DNA of 64,000 nt from Bacillus_I endophytica_A. Its GTDB lineage: Bacteria > Bacillota > Bacilli > Bacillales > Bacillaceae_H. Position numbers and translations under genes: made by a program. Under the pieces are notes generated by a model. The model ran no database searches and was not told where the DNA came from. It was given only the letters and a program-made list of their open reading frames with translations. The stretch spans positions 434,001 to 498,000 of the forward strand of contig NZ_JALAMS010000018.1 of the NCBI RefSeq assembly GCF_026790145.1, written 5' to 3'. Shown here piece by piece: positions 63,684-64,000 of this stretch (the first letter of the stretch is position 1; each line of letters starts with the position of its first letter).

Positions 63684-64000
63684 TTAATCGATTGCAATTA
63701 AATTACATTTCTTACGATACATGTTGAGTTTCTTCAATTGTTTTCCATCCAAAAGAAGTTTGTCCATATATCGTTCAATTGTCTGTTCATCAGTCGCATG
63801 AATTAATTTGTGCGACTCCTTGGAGAGTATCACTAGGTTGCTAAAAGAGTCTGTTCCACCTAGACTTCTAGGCTTGATGTGATGACAATGTACCTCTTCT
63901 GCTGATAGAAATTCATCTGTTAAAGCACATTTTCCCATTTGCATTGAGTACTTGGAAATTCTGTTATCAGCATATTCAAGACTACTGTATTCAGTAGTCG
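63684..64000 (-). CDS. Group II intron reverse transcriptase/maturase, C-terminal HNH part (truncated by window end)
   Basis: The frame is open to the right edge (…SSLEYADNRISKYSMQMGK), so the ATG at 63944 is internal. The HNH endonuclease domain shows CALTDEF, VHCHHIKPRSLGGTD, FSNLVILSKESHKLIHATDE, then a basic tail DGKQLKKLNMYRKKC. This is the standard C-terminal end of LtrA-type maturases that splice and mobilise group II introns. Only the last ~105 residues are in the window. Confidence 0.88.
   Translation of the reverse strand, partial: TTEYSSLEYADNRISKYSMQMGKCALTDEFLSAEEVHCHHIKPRSLGGTDSFSNLVILSKESHKLIHATDEQTIERYMDKLLLDGKQLKKLNMYRKKCNLIAID

Overview
The window looks like chromosomal DNA of a low-GC, spore-forming Bacillaceae (Bacillus/Priestia type). 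The evidence is AT-rich coding with strong AGGAGG-type ribosome binding sites and many GTG/TTG starts. Typical genes are malate:quinone oxidoreductase, a CspA-type cold-shock protein, a DUF3900 protein, DinB, WXG-type polymorphic toxins and a group II intron end. I could not run searches, so family names rest on motifs I can read.

Region 1 (1-25,600) is the 3' part of one large operon for a nonribosomal peptide, closed by a strong terminator. It holds an NRPS truncated by the window edge (…C-A-T-C-A-T), a collapsed polyketide synthase gene, a one-module NRPS (C-A-T-E), a fused serine peptidase/ABC exporter, and a three-module NRPS ending in a bare condensation domain (C-A-T-E-C-A-T-C-A-T-C). 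The one-module NRPS has a starter-like C domain, an exact Asn code (DLTKIGEVGK) and an epimerase. With the ClbP-like peptidase next door, this is the signature of a natural prodrug system: the peptide is made with an N-acyl-D-Asn cap that the exporter-coupled peptidase removes. The polyketide gene survives only as about 28 residues of ketosynthase start joined out of frame to the last ~117 residues of a reductase-like domain.

Region 2 (25,700-36,200) is an accessory island. Two WXG-type polymorphic toxins share an N-terminal module but have different C-terminal toxins; one is frameshifted and one is an AHH nuclease. With them are two paralogous candidate immunity genes, a SUKH-type immunity gene, an orphan VbhA-like antitoxin, a fatty-acid-activating enzyme and several small membrane or regulatory genes.

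Region 3 (36,400-43,200) is defence-like and decayed. It has a predicted phosphorothioate-DNA-dependent HNH restriction enzyme, an integrase remnant, an overlapping three-gene operon (P-loop NTPase, GNAT-PUA-like protein, ASCH protein), a dead ImmA/IrrE peptidase and a broken PD-(D/E)XK nuclease.

Region 4 (43,300-62,900) is more ordinary chromosome: tRNA dihydrouridine synthase, cold-shock protein, DUF3900, an ASCH gene with a stop at codon 10, mqo with a structured leader, and a membrane protein with a coding tandem repeat. A complete fructose-type PTS operon follows, with a GatZ-like protein and a frameshifted PRD regulator. Then come GNAT, a Nudix pseudogene, paired DMT (DUF606) transporters, ArsR, transglutaminase-like and DinB genes.

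Region 5 (62,900-64,000) holds GNAT and HxlR remnants next to the 3' end of a group II intron whose maturase runs off the right edge. Across the window about a dozen genes carry a single-base lesion or in-frame stop, several of them one A short in an A run.
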